Assembly: GCA_002418705.1 (NCBI GenBank)
Contig: DIEQ01000080.1
Location: forward strand, 1-24,160
Direction: 5' to 3'
DNA from: Mageeibacillus sp. UBA5770
GTDB taxonomy: Bacteria > Bacillota_A > Clostridia > Saccharofermentanales > Saccharofermentanaceae
DNA length: 24,160 nucleotides
Shown one piece after another: positions 7,312 to 14,888 of this stretch. Each line of letters opens with the position of its first letter. Position 1 is the stretch's first letter. The notes under the pieces were generated by a model, which worked only from the letters and a program-made list of their open reading frames with translations, did no database searches and had not been told where the DNA came from. Both the position numbers and the translations under genes were made by a program.

Positions 7312-8415
7312 TTATTTTCTTTTATCAAAAATTCCGCTGACTACTTCCAGATTATCTATAATTTTTATGTGCTGCGGACATGCGTCTTCACATTTACCGC
7401 ATTTGATACAATCGGCAGCCGTTCCTTTTCCTTTGGTGTGGACGCCATAGTACCAGTCACTATTCCAGTCATTGTATTGCTTTTTGGCATTATAACATGC
7501 AAAAAGATCTGGAATTGCAATCTTCATCGGACACCCATCCACACAGTACTGACAGGCTGTACAGGGGATTGTATCCTGATTTTTCAGGACATCTCTGACA
7601 CGGTCGACGAGCTGATATTCTTCGTCATTGAGCGGGATAAAGTCCTTCATGTAGCTGATATTGTCTTCCATCTGCTCCATTGTGCTCATCCCGCTTAGTA
7701 CCATGAATACATTCTCGAACGATGCGCAGTACCGAATGGCATAACTGGCATGGCTGGCTTCCGTGTTGAAAGCATCCAGGATTTTTCGGGCTTCGTCTGG
7801 TAAATTAGCAAGTCCGCCGCCTCTGACAGGCTCCATCACAATGACCGGTTTATTATATTTTTCACATACCTGATAACAGAGATAGCTTTCAATACCCGGA
7901 TCATCGTAGTCCGAATAGTTGAACTGTATCTGTACAACTTCAATTTCAGGCTGTTCACTTAAGATTTTCTCTAAAACAGCGGCTTTGTCATGAAATGAAA
8001 TACCTATATGCCTGATTTTGCCTTCTCCCTTTAATTGCTTTGCTATCTCGAAGGCATGACATCTGACATATTTTTGATAAAAATCAGCATTTAATGCATG
8101 CATAAGATAATAATCAAAATATTCGACGCCTGTGTCGATGAGCTGCTGTTCAAACAAAGGGCGGATTTCCTCTTCTTTTTGAAAAAAATGAGTCGTCAGC
8201 TTATCCGTAAGGATATAGGAATCTCTTGGATATCTCTTAGCCAGGCATTCCCGGAGGGCAATCTCACTCTTCCCTCCAATATAACCTCGGGCTGTGTCAA
8301 AATAGTTAAAACCGGCATCAAAAAATGCATCAATCATTTGATTAAACTGTTCATAATCTACTTCGATTCCCTGTTTCATCGGGAGTCTCATACAGCCAAA
8401 ACCTAATTTTTTCAT
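7312..8415 (-). CDS. Aldo/keto reductase with C-terminal 2x[4Fe-4S] ferredoxin domain
   Basis: 367 residues. Residues 1-260 form an AKR barrel with the catalytic tetrad D40, Y45, K72 and H106 recognisable ('YFDTARGY', 'LTDKLT', 'YYLMHAL'). The C-terminal part has two ferredoxin motifs CxxCxxCxxxCP ('CTACQYCVDGCP' and 'CIKCGKCEDACP') for two [4Fe-4S] clusters. This fusion is common in anaerobes; it should be a cytoplasmic oxidoreductase passing electrons between the clusters and NAD(P)H or a carbonyl substrate. The ATG follows AAAGGAG by 8 bases. It is last of three redox genes on this strand, 60 bases after a flavoprotein reductase gene. Substrate unknown. Confidence 0.9.
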   Translation of the reverse strand: MKKLGFGCMRLPMKQGIEVDYEQFNQMIDAFFDAGFNYFDTARGYIGGKSEIALRECLAKRYPRDSYILTDKLTTHFFQKEEEIRPLFEQQLIDTGVEYFDYYLMHALNADFYQKYVRCHAFEIAKQLKGEGKIRHIGISFHDKAAVLEKILSEQPEIEVVQIQFNYSDYDDPGIESYLCYQVCEKYNKPVIVMEPVRGGGLANLPDEARKILDAFNTEASHASYAIRYCASFENVFMVLSGMSTMEQMEDNISYMKDFIPLNDEEYQLVDRVRDVLKNQDTIPCTACQYCVDGCPMKIAIPDLFACYNAKKQYNDWNSDWYYGVHTKGKGTAADCIKCGKCEDACPQHIKIIDNLEVVSGIFDKRK

Positions 8416-8475
8416 CCTGTTTGCTCCTTTGCCGGGTGCCTATTCGCCATAACCAGCTACAATTTTCTGGCATGC

Positions 8476-9015
8476 CTATACCTTAATTCCCATCTCATAT
8501 GCCTGTTTCATGGCAGGACTGCCTTGGACTTCGCCTTTCAGCCACACTCCCGCAGCGTAAATAATGCCCTTCTCCTGAGCATTATCAAGGCAATCCTCGG
8601 TAAATCCCCGAAAACCATTAATGGTTCTTTCCAGCGAACTTTCATCCGGATCAGCAGCGGTTACGATGAAATAGAAATCCTTGTTCGAAATTTCCAAATA
8701 TCTCGGCACGGTTCGGTCGATCAGTGTTTTCATTTGGGCATCCATTGTGTAGAAATATACGGGTGTAGCCATAACGATGACATCAGCTCTGACTATCTTT
8801 TCAAGTATTTCAGCCATTTCGTCCTTCAGAACGCATTTGTGAGTGCTATAACATACACCGCAGCCTGTACAGTAATTGATTGTATGATCCCGAAGAAATA
8901 TTTTTTCTGCCTGATTTCCTGCATCAACTGCTCCGCGAACGAACTCATCACACAGGCTATCAGAATTACCGCCTTTTCTCGGGCTGGCGGACAGCACCAA
9001 TACTTGTTTATTCAC
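8476..9015 (-). CDS. Flavodoxin-family NAD(P)H-dependent reductase, iron-sulfur flavoprotein-like
   Basis: 179 residues with a flavodoxin-like fold. The FMN phosphate loop is 'SASPRKGGNSD' near the N-terminus, and 'ATPVYFYTMDAQMKTLIDR' marks the flavin isoalloxazine contact. A compact cysteine motif, CxxCxxCx5C ('CTGCGVCYSTHKC'), resembles the cluster site of iron-sulfur flavoproteins. I take the GTG at 9015 because GAAGGAG sits 8 bases upstream and the conserved fold begins two residues later; a longer reading to 9201 overlaps the upstream flavodoxin gene and has a non-conserved Arg-rich head. It lies 29 bases after the flavodoxin gene and before the aldo/keto reductase, suggesting one redox operon. 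Confidence 0.85.
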   Translation of the reverse strand: MNKQVLVLSASPRKGGNSDSLCDEFVRGAVDAGNQAEKIFLRDHTINYCTGCGVCYSTHKCVLKDEMAEILEKIVRADVIVMATPVYFYTMDAQMKTLIDRTVPRYLEISNKDFYFIVTAADPDESSLERTINGFRGFTEDCLDNAQEKGIIYAAGVWLKGEVQGSPAMKQAYEMGIKV

Positions 9016-9044
9016 TTTTCGTTCTCCTTCAAGCAATTTAATAA

Positions 9045-9431
9045 TCAAATTCCCTGCGTTTTCAGCCAGCGCTCGATGTCTGCTTCGGCGTTTTTGACAC
9101 TGCCGCCACGGATAGCAAGGCCTTTGCGGACATTGGCTCCAGGGCAGAGCTTCCTGATATCGTTTTCGCTGTGACCCATTCCGCTGCCCTCGTGAGTGCA
9201 TAGCGGCAGGATATTTTTACCGGTAAAGTCATACCTGTCCAGAAAAGTACAGCGTGTGTAGTCATTTAAGTATTTGTTCACCGGGTCAATTTTGAACAGT
9301 ATACCACCGGTCAGCTGTTCAATCATCTTTGCTGCAGCCTCGGTGTTTCCAACCGGCAGGTTAACGATGCTGCCGCCGACGTAGTTGTTGCCGGCACGGG
9401 AAAAATATGCAATCAGTATTTTATGATTCAT
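9045..9431 (-). CDS. Flavodoxin (Flavodoxin_4 type) with internal in-frame deletion
   Basis: 128 residues. The N-terminal half ('ILIAYFSRAGNNYVGG', 'LPVGNTEAAAKMI') and C-terminal half ('PLCTHEGSGMGHSENDI', 'GLAIRGGSVKNAE') match Flavodoxin_4-type flavodoxins, usually near 155-180 residues. Between them the sequence runs straight from 'YLNDYT' to 'TFLDRYDF', so about 45 residues are missing. From memory of the family, the missing block includes the strand and the aromatic 'GYPNWW'-like loop that stacks on FMN. The reading frame is intact, but flavin binding is doubtful; it may be a pseudogene in decay. The ribosome site is weak (only GAAG-like). It is the first gene of the redox operon. Confidence 0.75.
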   Translation of the reverse strand: MNHKILIAYFSRAGNNYVGGSIVNLPVGNTEAAAKMIEQLTGGILFKIDPVNKYLNDYTRCTFLDRYDFTGKNILPLCTHEGSGMGHSENDIRKLCPGANVRKGLAIRGGSVKNAEADIERWLKTQGI

Positions 9432-9511
9432 GTTTACGTCTTCTATTTTTGAATAAAATCAGCTTGATAAATGAATAGTTTGTTTCTTGTTTGCACAAGT
9501 TAATTCGTGAT

Positions 9512-9552
9512 GCATGAGTAGAATCATTTTGTATGAGTCGATTCAATATAAT
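9512..9552. promoter_or_regulatory. Imperfect 15-bp direct repeat next to a TATAAT box
   Basis: The 15-mers at 9512-9526 and 9531-9545 agree at 12 of 15 positions, with starts 19 bases apart, and are followed directly by TATAAT (9547-9552) on the plus strand. They lie 80 bases upstream of the minus-strand flavodoxin operon. They could be operator half-sites; no regulator is encoded nearby. Short AT-rich matches also arise by chance. Confidence 0.3.
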
Positions 9553-9662
9553 AAGGCTAAACACCTTATAAATGTAAAGCCACGAATTTGTAAGCCTGTT
9601 TTCCAGCAGGACAACCCGAGGCTTTCACCAAGTATATCAGTATGATTATCTTATCGAATACT

Positions 9663-9800
9663 TTAATCGTCTATTCCCTTGCCGCTCAGAATTCGCTGAA
9701 TATATTTTTCAACCCTGGTCTCCCGGGTTTTAGATTGCTCAGGTGCTGATCACTGGTTTGACGGTTGTTTTCAGACCTGCGTATGGAGAAATTCCTTTCT
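9663..9800 (-). pseudogene. Gene remnant, tail resembling YdeI/OmdA-type proteins
   Basis: On the minus strand 28 codons (9749 down to 9663, ending in TAA) read 'PEQSKTRETRVEKY' followed by 'IQRILSGKGIDD'. This resembles the C-terminal end of YdeI/OmpD-associated family proteins. An in-frame TGA lies just upstream and there is no start codon. A different frame directly upstream holds 'GISPYAGLKTTVKPVIST' before its own stop. An AAAGGA motif and a strong promoter lie further upstream, as if the gene body had been deleted. The similarity is from memory and the piece is short; chance or a small RNA remain possible. Confidence 0.25.
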
Positions 9801-9843
9801 TTTTTATAGAAACTATGATGTATTGCGAATTTATTACGTCTAA

Positions 9844-9852
9844 ATTATAGCA
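9844..9852 (-). promoter_or_regulatory. Extended -10 promoter (TGCTATAAT) reading left
   Basis: On the minus strand the perfect extended -10 TGnTATAAT is present. A TTTACA lies further upstream but at too long a spacing to be a good -35; extended -10 promoters can work without one. Transcription would start near 9837 and run into the gene remnant, not into any intact gene for about 400 bases. Confidence 0.5.
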
Positions 9853-9930
9853 TATTTCGGTGTGTGCGGACTGTAAATATCAAATTTATCATACTTTTTT
9901 CGCAATCAAACATCGCTCATCTTATTAAGA

Positions 9931-9936
9931 TATAAT
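9931..9936 (+). promoter_or_regulatory. Candidate -10 box for the GH57 gene
   Basis: A perfect TATAAT lies 78 bases before the GH57 ATG at 10014. No good -35 is seen 16-18 bases upstream. It is the best candidate promoter in the gap before this gene. Confidence 0.4.
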
Positions 9937-10013
9937 AGATGTTAAAGAAGCTGTCATGGACATTACGTGTAAAAATGTTGGTAACCAACAGAGGTAAAGA
10001 CTGTGGAGGAATT

Positions 10014-11480
10014 ATGAGTGATTTTCCTGAATACATTGATCATTTACCTAACATATGTGGGAGAGAGCAGGAAATCGACGACGCAATCAGATCAGCAAAA
10101 ATGTCCGGCCCGGTTTATCCCAGGGGTACATCAATAGATTTGGCCAATATCAGGTCAGCTTTCGCAATCGAGCTTCATATGCATCAGCCGCTGATTCCGG
10201 CAGGCAGTGACGATCTAAGAAATGCACCCATTATCGGCAACCTGCAGCATATGGACGAGAACAGGGGGATTGGCGACAACCACAACGCACCCGTATTCCG
10301 CTGGTGCTACAAGCGGATGGCCGAATTCGTCCCAGAGCTCATCCGGGAAGGCAAAAAGCCCAGAGTCATGCTTGAATTCTCCGGAACCTTGTTCCATGGA
10401 CTGCGCACAATGGGTGCCGATGATGTGATTGAAGCGCTCAAGACGGTCACTGCCGATTCAAAGCATAGCGGTGCGGTTGAGTGGGTAGGCTGCACCTGGG
10501 GACATGCCGTCGCACCATCAACGCCGCCACAAGATTTCCGCCTACATGTGCGAGCCTGGCAGCACCATTTTGCGGCAATCTTCGGACTTGAAGCCCTCGG
10601 GCGGGTACGAGGTTTTTTCCCCGCTGAAATGGCTTTGCCCAATCACCCTGACATTGCATATGAGTTCGTCAGGACACTCGTCGACTGCGGTTATGAGTGG
10701 GTCATGGTGCAGGAGAATTCTGTTGAGCAGCTCTCCGGAGCTCCACTTGAGAATAAGCACCTGCCTCACCGGCTGATATGTACGAACACAGCCGGAGAGA
10801 CTGCTGAAATCGCAGCTATTATCAAGACGCAGGGTAGTGATAACAAACTCATTGGGCAGATGCAGCCATACTTTGAGGCGAAAACACTGTCCCATATAAC
10901 ACTTGCCGGCAAGGAGATCCCACTATTGGTCACTCAGGCAGCGGATGGTGAGAACGGCGGCGTGATGATGAACGAATTCCCGCCGAAATACCACGACGTA
11001 ATACGTGAGTGCTCGGGAACCGAAGTCCCGATCGTGAACGTAACGGAGTATCTGGAATATATTCTCTCTCTCGGCATCCGTCAGGAAGATCTGCCGGCAA
11101 TCCAGCCAGTCGGCCAGCACCGCATCTGGGAAATAATGAAACCCGGCGAGGACGGTCACGAACAAATCCGGGACGTCATTGCCGGGATCAGGGAATCGGA
11201 TGATCGTTTCCATATCGATGGCGGCAGCTGGACTGACGACATCTCTTGGGTACGCGGTTATGAAAACGTCCTGGTTCCTATGGAACGGGCCAGTGCAAAG
11301 TTCAGTGAAAAGCTCCTGGTTCCCGGAGTGTCCGCCAATGATCCGCTTTATCGCGATGCCTTATTCAAATTACTGACAGCGGAGACCAGCTGTTACAGAT
11401 ATTGGGGACAGGGTATCTGGACCGATTACGGTGCCGAACTAGCCCGCAGAGCCGAAGAAGCAGCAAGTAATTATCACTGA
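10014..11480 (+). CDS. Glycoside hydrolase family 57-type protein
   Basis: 488 residues. The GH57 N-terminal barrel motifs are visible: 'ELHMHQPL' (H55, H57), the second motif around 'EWVGCTWGHAVAP' (156-168), and 'GFFPAEMALP' (200-209), where E205 is the expected nucleophile. Family members act on alpha-1,4-glucans as amylases, branching enzymes or 4-alpha-glucanotransferases. The protein has no signal peptide, so it likely acts on intracellular glycogen or maltodextrin. I choose ATG 10014 because GGAGG lies 5 bases upstream; an in-frame extension to 9939 adds 25 non-conserved residues and starts next to the TATAAT box. The gene stands alone with no other glycogen genes nearby. The exact activity is not determined. 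Confidence 0.8.
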   Translation: MSDFPEYIDHLPNICGREQEIDDAIRSAKMSGPVYPRGTSIDLANIRSAFAIELHMHQPLIPAGSDDLRNAPIIGNLQHMDENRGIGDNHNAPVFRWCYKRMAEFVPELIREGKKPRVMLEFSGTLFHGLRTMGADDVIEALKTVTADSKHSGAVEWVGCTWGHAVAPSTPPQDFRLHVRAWQHHFAAIFGLEALGRVRGFFPAEMALPNHPDIAYEFVRTLVDCGYEWVMVQENSVEQLSGAPLENKHLPHRLICTNTAGETAEIAAIIKTQGSDNKLIGQMQPYFEAKTLSHITLAGKEIPLLVTQAADGENGGVMMNEFPPKYHDVIRECSGTEVPIVNVTEYLEYILSLGIRQEDLPAIQPVGQHRIWEIMKPGEDGHEQIRDVIAGIRESDDRFHIDGGSWTDDISWVRGYENVLVPMERASAKFSEKLLVPGVSANDPLYRDALFKLLTAETSCYRYWGQGIWTDYGAELARRAEEAASNYH

Positions 11481-11513
11481 TATCATGCAGCGTCAAATCG
11501 GAATGGCTGTACT

Positions 11514-12347
11514 TTAAAGCGATATATTTCCGCTGTTAATTCCGGCATCGTTATTTTCAAGAGGCAGCCAATCCAAAACCTTTTTTATATATCGATTCCA
11601 AAAATCCCATTCATGTGCTCCCACCCCTTCTTCAAAGGTAACCGGAACACCAAGACCTTCTAAATATTCTTTAAAATCCCGGTTTGCTGCCAGCAAAAAA
11701 TCACTGTCTCCGCATGCCATATATATTTTGGGCAACTCGATTTTCTCCTCAGCCAGCTTCTTCGCCAGCCACTTGGGATTTTTGTCGCTGTCAGTAACCT
11801 TTGTCAGATCGCCAAAACACCCCTGTGCATATGAACGGCTCTCTATGAAAAAATCAACATCGTCTGACCTGTTTTCTATCCCGTCTGTCAGCAAAGCAGA
11901 TGATAGGCCCGCAATGCATCCGAATGTATCGTGGTATTTGAGCCCGTTTCGAATGGCGCCGTACCCGCCCATGGAAAGACCTGCGATAAAAGTATCTTCC
12001 TTCTTGTGTGAAAGAGGGAACATTTTTCTTGTAATTTCAACGAGTTCCCTGCCGATAAATTCTCCGTAATAATTGTTGACGCCCGGATTATCTACGTAGA
12101 ACATATTATCGCCTGAAGGCATCACAACGGCAAGATTCTTCTCTTCGGCCCATCTTTGGATGTTCGTTCCGGATACCCAGTCCGTATAATTTCCAAAAAC
12201 ACCATGGAGCAGATACAATGTCTTGTACGGCTTATCTTCTCTAACCGGCATTCCGGGGAAAGCCAATTTATCTACCGGTAATATGACATTCACCGGTACG
12301 GTTCTCATAAGAGTCTTCGAAAGGAAATTAACCTGTATCAATGCCAT
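11514..12347 (-). CDS. Esterase family alpha/beta hydrolase, tributyrin esterase/EstA-like
   Basis: 277 residues of the esterase D-like family. Seen are 'LYLLHGVFGNYTDW' (oxyanion region), the nucleophile elbow 'AGLSMGGYGA' with S125, an acidic candidate at D214 or D216 ('ACGDSDFLL'), and H245 in 'GVGAHEWDFW'. There is no signal peptide. Relatives hydrolyse short-chain acyl esters; some are acetylxylan or feruloyl esterases. The ATG follows AGGAGGAA at a normal gap. The gene converges on the GH57 gene with 33 bases between stops and no clear terminator. A small inverted repeat, ACTCCT/AGGAGT at 12416-12435, sits in its upstream region. Confidence 0.85.
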   Translation of the reverse strand: MALIQVNFLSKTLMRTVPVNVILPVDKLAFPGMPVREDKPYKTLYLLHGVFGNYTDWVSGTNIQRWAEEKNLAVVMPSGDNMFYVDNPGVNNYYGEFIGRELVEITRKMFPLSHKKEDTFIAGLSMGGYGAIRNGLKYHDTFGCIAGLSSALLTDGIENRSDDVDFFIESRSYAQGCFGDLTKVTDSDKNPKWLAKKLAEEKIELPKIYMACGDSDFLLAANRDFKEYLEGLGVPVTFEEGVGAHEWDFWNRYIKKVLDWLPLENNDAGINSGNISL

Positions 12348-12504
12348 TTTTTATTCCTCCTGATAATTGATTACCATCTAACTTATGACTAAAGCACTTA
12401 TGATTTTACTATAAAACTCCTCATGATTCAGGAGTCATTAATTAAGTTATGCAATGTTGGCATATCAGTACCTGCACGCACAACAAAGCTATATATCAGG
12501 CAAA

Positions 12505-12542
12505 AATGACCCTGTACTGGTTCTCATCGGTACAGGGTCATT
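12505..12542 (-). terminator. Rho-independent terminator of the small membrane protein gene
   Basis: Arms 12505-12517 and 12530-12542 form a 13-bp perfect, GC-containing stem with a 12-base loop. On the minus strand the stem ends in TTTTT, the classical terminator layout. It begins 34 bases after the stop of the small gene at 12576. Confidence 0.8.
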
Positions 12543-12575
12543 GATTACACGAATTTGTTTTGAGAGGCCAGTAAA

Positions 12576-12737
12576 TTAAAAAGCAATTGTTGCAAAAATC
12601 AAAACACAAAGCATAACAAGCAGGGTGAAAGTCATAAGAAATTTGGTCAGGAACTCACTTCTTTTTTCCTTTTTTTCAATCTGCTGTTCCACACTCGTTT
12701 CTGAAGTCCCGGAGCAGTTCAAATCAATTGAAGCCAT
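12576..12737 (-). CDS. Small single-pass membrane protein, 53 residues
   Basis: A short reading frame starting 'MASIDLNCSGTSETSVEQQ' has a charged stretch 'IEKKEKRSEF' and then one hydrophobic helix 'FLMTFTLLVMLCVLIFATIA' reaching the C-terminus. The expected topology is N-terminus inside with a C-terminal anchor. The start is preceded by AAGGGGGG about 8-10 bases upstream, and a strong terminator lies directly downstream, so it is probably a real monocistronic gene. No family is recognised. It could be a regulatory membrane micro-protein or a hydrophobic toxin-like peptide; nothing decides between these. Confidence 0.6.
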   Translation of the reverse strand: MASIDLNCSGTSETSVEQQIEKKEKRSEFLTKFLMTFTLLVMLCVLIFATIAF

Positions 12738-13120
12738 ATTAACTTTGCCCCCCTTGGCAATTGTAATTCAGCAAACATACGATATTTGCTTGTGCTCATT
12801 ACCTTGATTCTATGATGATCAGCCGAGTTGATTATTCAATTGTTTTCAGTTTAACAACCCATATGAAAATTGTCATTTGTGCTTTTTGCCGAAAAACAAA
12901 ATTTTAGAGGAGTCGAATTTGTGCTTTTTGTGATCATTTTTAGAAAATGATTTTCATTTCGTATTTTGTGTTTTAATTTTCCTTGGTCGAAAATCACTGT
13001 GAAGATTTACGAAAGCCAAACAAAAAGATTTGAGACTATATGAAAATCGTTTTTGGAACGGCAAAATCATTTTCTTATCGGAATCTCGAAAATTAATCAT
13101 ATAATGCGCAGCCGGTCCGG
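12738..13120. other. AT-rich non-coding stretch of 383 bases
   Basis: No credible gene on either strand. The sequence is strongly AT-rich with many short A/T runs and a 14-bp perfect direct repeat, ATTTGTGCTTTTTG, at 12875-12888 and 12917-12930 (42 bases apart). Several GAAAATC/GATTTTC-type words recur between 12940 and 13075. It separates the small membrane protein gene from the end of the trp transporter operon and probably holds the promoter of the former. A short palindrome, AGCCGG-T-CCGGCT, overlaps the stop of the ATPase gene. Confidence 0.5.
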
Positions 13121-13894
13121 CTAATTGCCGCATTCGATACTGATATCCGTAAATATTTTCAGGATATCAACAACATTCAGGCCCTTCTTCTCGGCTCCTG
13201 CCTTTTCAAGGACGATGCCGCCATTATTCATCATGATCAGGCGGCTGCCGTATTCCACGGCATACCGCAGATTGTGCGTGACCATCATGGCAGTGAGATT
13301 TTTTTCTTTTACAATTCTGTCTGTAATTTCCATGATCGTATCTGCCGTCTTGGGATCAAGCGCCGCCGTATGTTCATCGAGGATGAGAAAATCTACAGGG
13401 GTCAGCGTCGACATGATCAGTGCCACAGCCTGTCTTTGGCCTCCGGAAAGGGAGCCCACTTTTATATCCATTTTGCTTTCAAGACCCAGCCCCAGTATGG
13501 CGAGCTGATCTTTATAGTATGTCAGCCTCGCCCTGTTGACTCCGGACCCAAGTCCAAAAGGTTTTCCCTTATTGTCGGCCAGAGACATATTCTCCAGGAG
13601 TGTCATATTGGGACATGTTCCCATTGCGGGATTCTGATAGACTCTGCCGATCTTTTCGTAACGCTGATAATCCGATCGGCGGTTTATGCTTTCTCCATTG
13701 ATTAGCACCTGTCCGCCGTCAATAGGAATGCTCCCGCATATAATATTCAAAAGCGAGGTTTTGCCGCTTCCGTTGCTGCCGACGATGGAAAGAAATTCAC
13801 CGTCACCCACTGTCAGGTTAAATTCATTGAACAGGCACATTTCCGTAATGGTACCCGGATTATATATTTTCGTAATATTTTTGAGTTCAAGCAC
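13121..13894 (-). CDS. trpZ: ABC transporter ATPase, predicted tryptophan transporter (TrpZ type)
   Basis: 257 residues. Walker A 'GSNGSGKTS' (39-47), signature 'LSGGQ' (149-153), Walker B 'FLILDEH' (169-175; E174) and a switch His in 'MVTHNLRYAV' are all intact. It energises the permease encoded just upstream. Translation appears to start at a GTG that overlaps the permease stop, so the two are coupled. It is last in an operon of binding protein, permease and ATPase behind a tryptophan T-box leader, which is the arrangement predicted for TrpXYZ transporters in Firmicutes. The ATPase call is certain; the tryptophan assignment rests on the leader. Confidence 0.85.
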   Translation of the reverse strand: MLELKNITKIYNPGTITEMCLFNEFNLTVGDGEFLSIVGSNGSGKTSLLNIICGSIPIDGGQVLINGESINRRSDYQRYEKIGRVYQNPAMGTCPNMTLLENMSLADNKGKPFGLGSGVNRARLTYYKDQLAILGLGLESKMDIKVGSLSGGQRQAVALIMSTLTPVDFLILDEHTAALDPKTADTIMEITDRIVKEKNLTAMMVTHNLRYAVEYGSRLIMMNNGGIVLEKAGAEKKGLNVVDILKIFTDISIECGN

Positions 13895-14783
13895 TTTTCT
13901 TCACCCCGCTTTTCTGATGATTGCCAATAACGAGGATCACCAGGAACAGGACCGCCGTAATGAACTTGAGCAGATTGGCCGGCAGACCCAGACTGATGGC
14001 GGTCTGAATTGATGCTTTGTAAAGTATGCTGCCGATCATGACCGCCGTTGTCCCTTTTACAAAGCTGAGTTTCTTGAAAAGCGTCGTACCGATGATGACT
14101 GTCGCAAGTCCGAAAACCACCTGTCCGGTTCCCATCGTACTCGAAAAGGAGCGCTGTTCCTGACAGACAATGCTTCCCGCCATTGCTACAAGGGCGTTGG
14201 AAACAACAAGGCCGATGATTTTGACGGTTCCCTTGTCTTTGGCCAGTGTCGTAACCAGTACGCTGTTGTCTCCAACCGCCCGTAGGAGAAGACCGCTCTT
14301 GGTTTTAAAGTAGATATCCAGCAGGATCTTGAAAAGAACTGCGATGATAAAAGTGATAATCAGCTTTCTGTAAATAAGTGCAGCACCGCCAAAAAGCGCC
14401 ATTGTAGGTGCAGCGGTAAAGATTGTGTTGATTTCTCTGTCCACAATAAGATTAGATCCGGCTATCTGAAGGTTAATTGAAAAGAGCGCTGTCATCGTTA
14501 TGATACCGGCCAGCAGGTCGCGCACATGGAGCTTGACATGTATCAGCCCGGTAGCGAGGCCGGCCGCCGCCCCAACGGCAAAGACCACCGGTATCGTAAG
14601 ATACGGGTCAAAGCCCTTAGTTAACAGGACAGCGGTAACTGCTGCCCCCAGGGGAAAGCTTCCGTCGACGGTCAGGTCCGGGAAATCAAGTATTTTGTAG
14701 GTAATGTATACACCATATGACAGCAGTGCGTAGATAAGTCCCTGCGTCATTGTGCCAACGACCAGGTCAAAAAAATTACTCAT
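13887..14783 (-). CDS. trpY: ABC transporter permease, predicted tryptophan transporter (TrpY type)
   Basis: 298 residues, very hydrophobic, with about eight or nine membrane segments and the 'DFPDLTVDGSFPLGAA' motif typical of this permease group, a relative of branched-chain amino-acid permeases. I choose the ATG at 14783 ('MSNFFDLVVG') because AAGGAAGAG lies a normal distance upstream; an in-frame TTG at 14801 would include that ribosome site. The stop overlaps the ATPase start. It should form the membrane channel that takes substrate from the lipoprotein encoded by the upstream gene. Confidence 0.85.
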   Translation of the reverse strand: MSNFFDLVVGTMTQGLIYALLSYGVYITYKILDFPDLTVDGSFPLGAAVTAVLLTKGFDPYLTIPVVFAVGAAAGLATGLIHVKLHVRDLLAGIITMTALFSINLQIAGSNLIVDREINTIFTAAPTMALFGGAALIYRKLIITFIIAVLFKILLDIYFKTKSGLLLRAVGDNSVLVTTLAKDKGTVKIIGLVVSNALVAMAGSIVCQEQRSFSSTMGTGQVVFGLATVIIGTTLFKKLSFVKGTTAVMIGSILYKASIQTAISLGLPANLLKFITAVLFLVILVIGNHQKSGVKKSA

Positions 14784-14816
14784 GCGGCTCTCTTCCTTCA
14801 ATTAAGAGTGGACGCA

Positions 14817-14840
14817 GGCGCAGCGGATGAATGCTGCGCC
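14817..14840. other. Intercistronic GC-rich hairpin, binding protein to permease
   Basis: Arms 14817-14824 and 14833-14840 (GGCGCAGC/GCTGCGCC) form an 8-bp perfect GC-rich stem with an 8-base loop. No T-run follows on the minus (coding) strand, so it more likely sets differential mRNA stability, leaving more binding protein than permease, than full termination. Confidence 0.5.
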
Positions 14841-14888
14841 TTTTCATTCACTTTTGTTGTTATCAGGTTTTAAATTATCAGATTATTG

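Noticed and set aside
8524..9174. Long plus-strand frame of 216 residues
   Set aside because: It is antisense to the well-conserved flavoprotein reductase and has no recognisable protein features.
9016..9201. 62-residue N-terminal extension of the flavoprotein reductase
   Set aside because: It overlaps the flavodoxin gene in another frame, is Arg/Gln-rich without conservation, and the GTG at 9015 has a good ribosome site.
9939..10013. 25-residue N-terminal extension of the GH57 protein
   Set aside because: It begins beside the TATAAT box and lacks a ribosome site, while the ATG at 10014 has GGAGG correctly placed.
10307..10895. Several antisense frames inside the GH57 gene
   Set aside because: They overlap a conserved coding region and show no family motifs or ribosome sites.
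12875..12930. Possible CRISPR or iteron array in the AT-rich spacer
   Set aside because: Only two copies of a 14-mer with low complexity; no further units, no associated genes.
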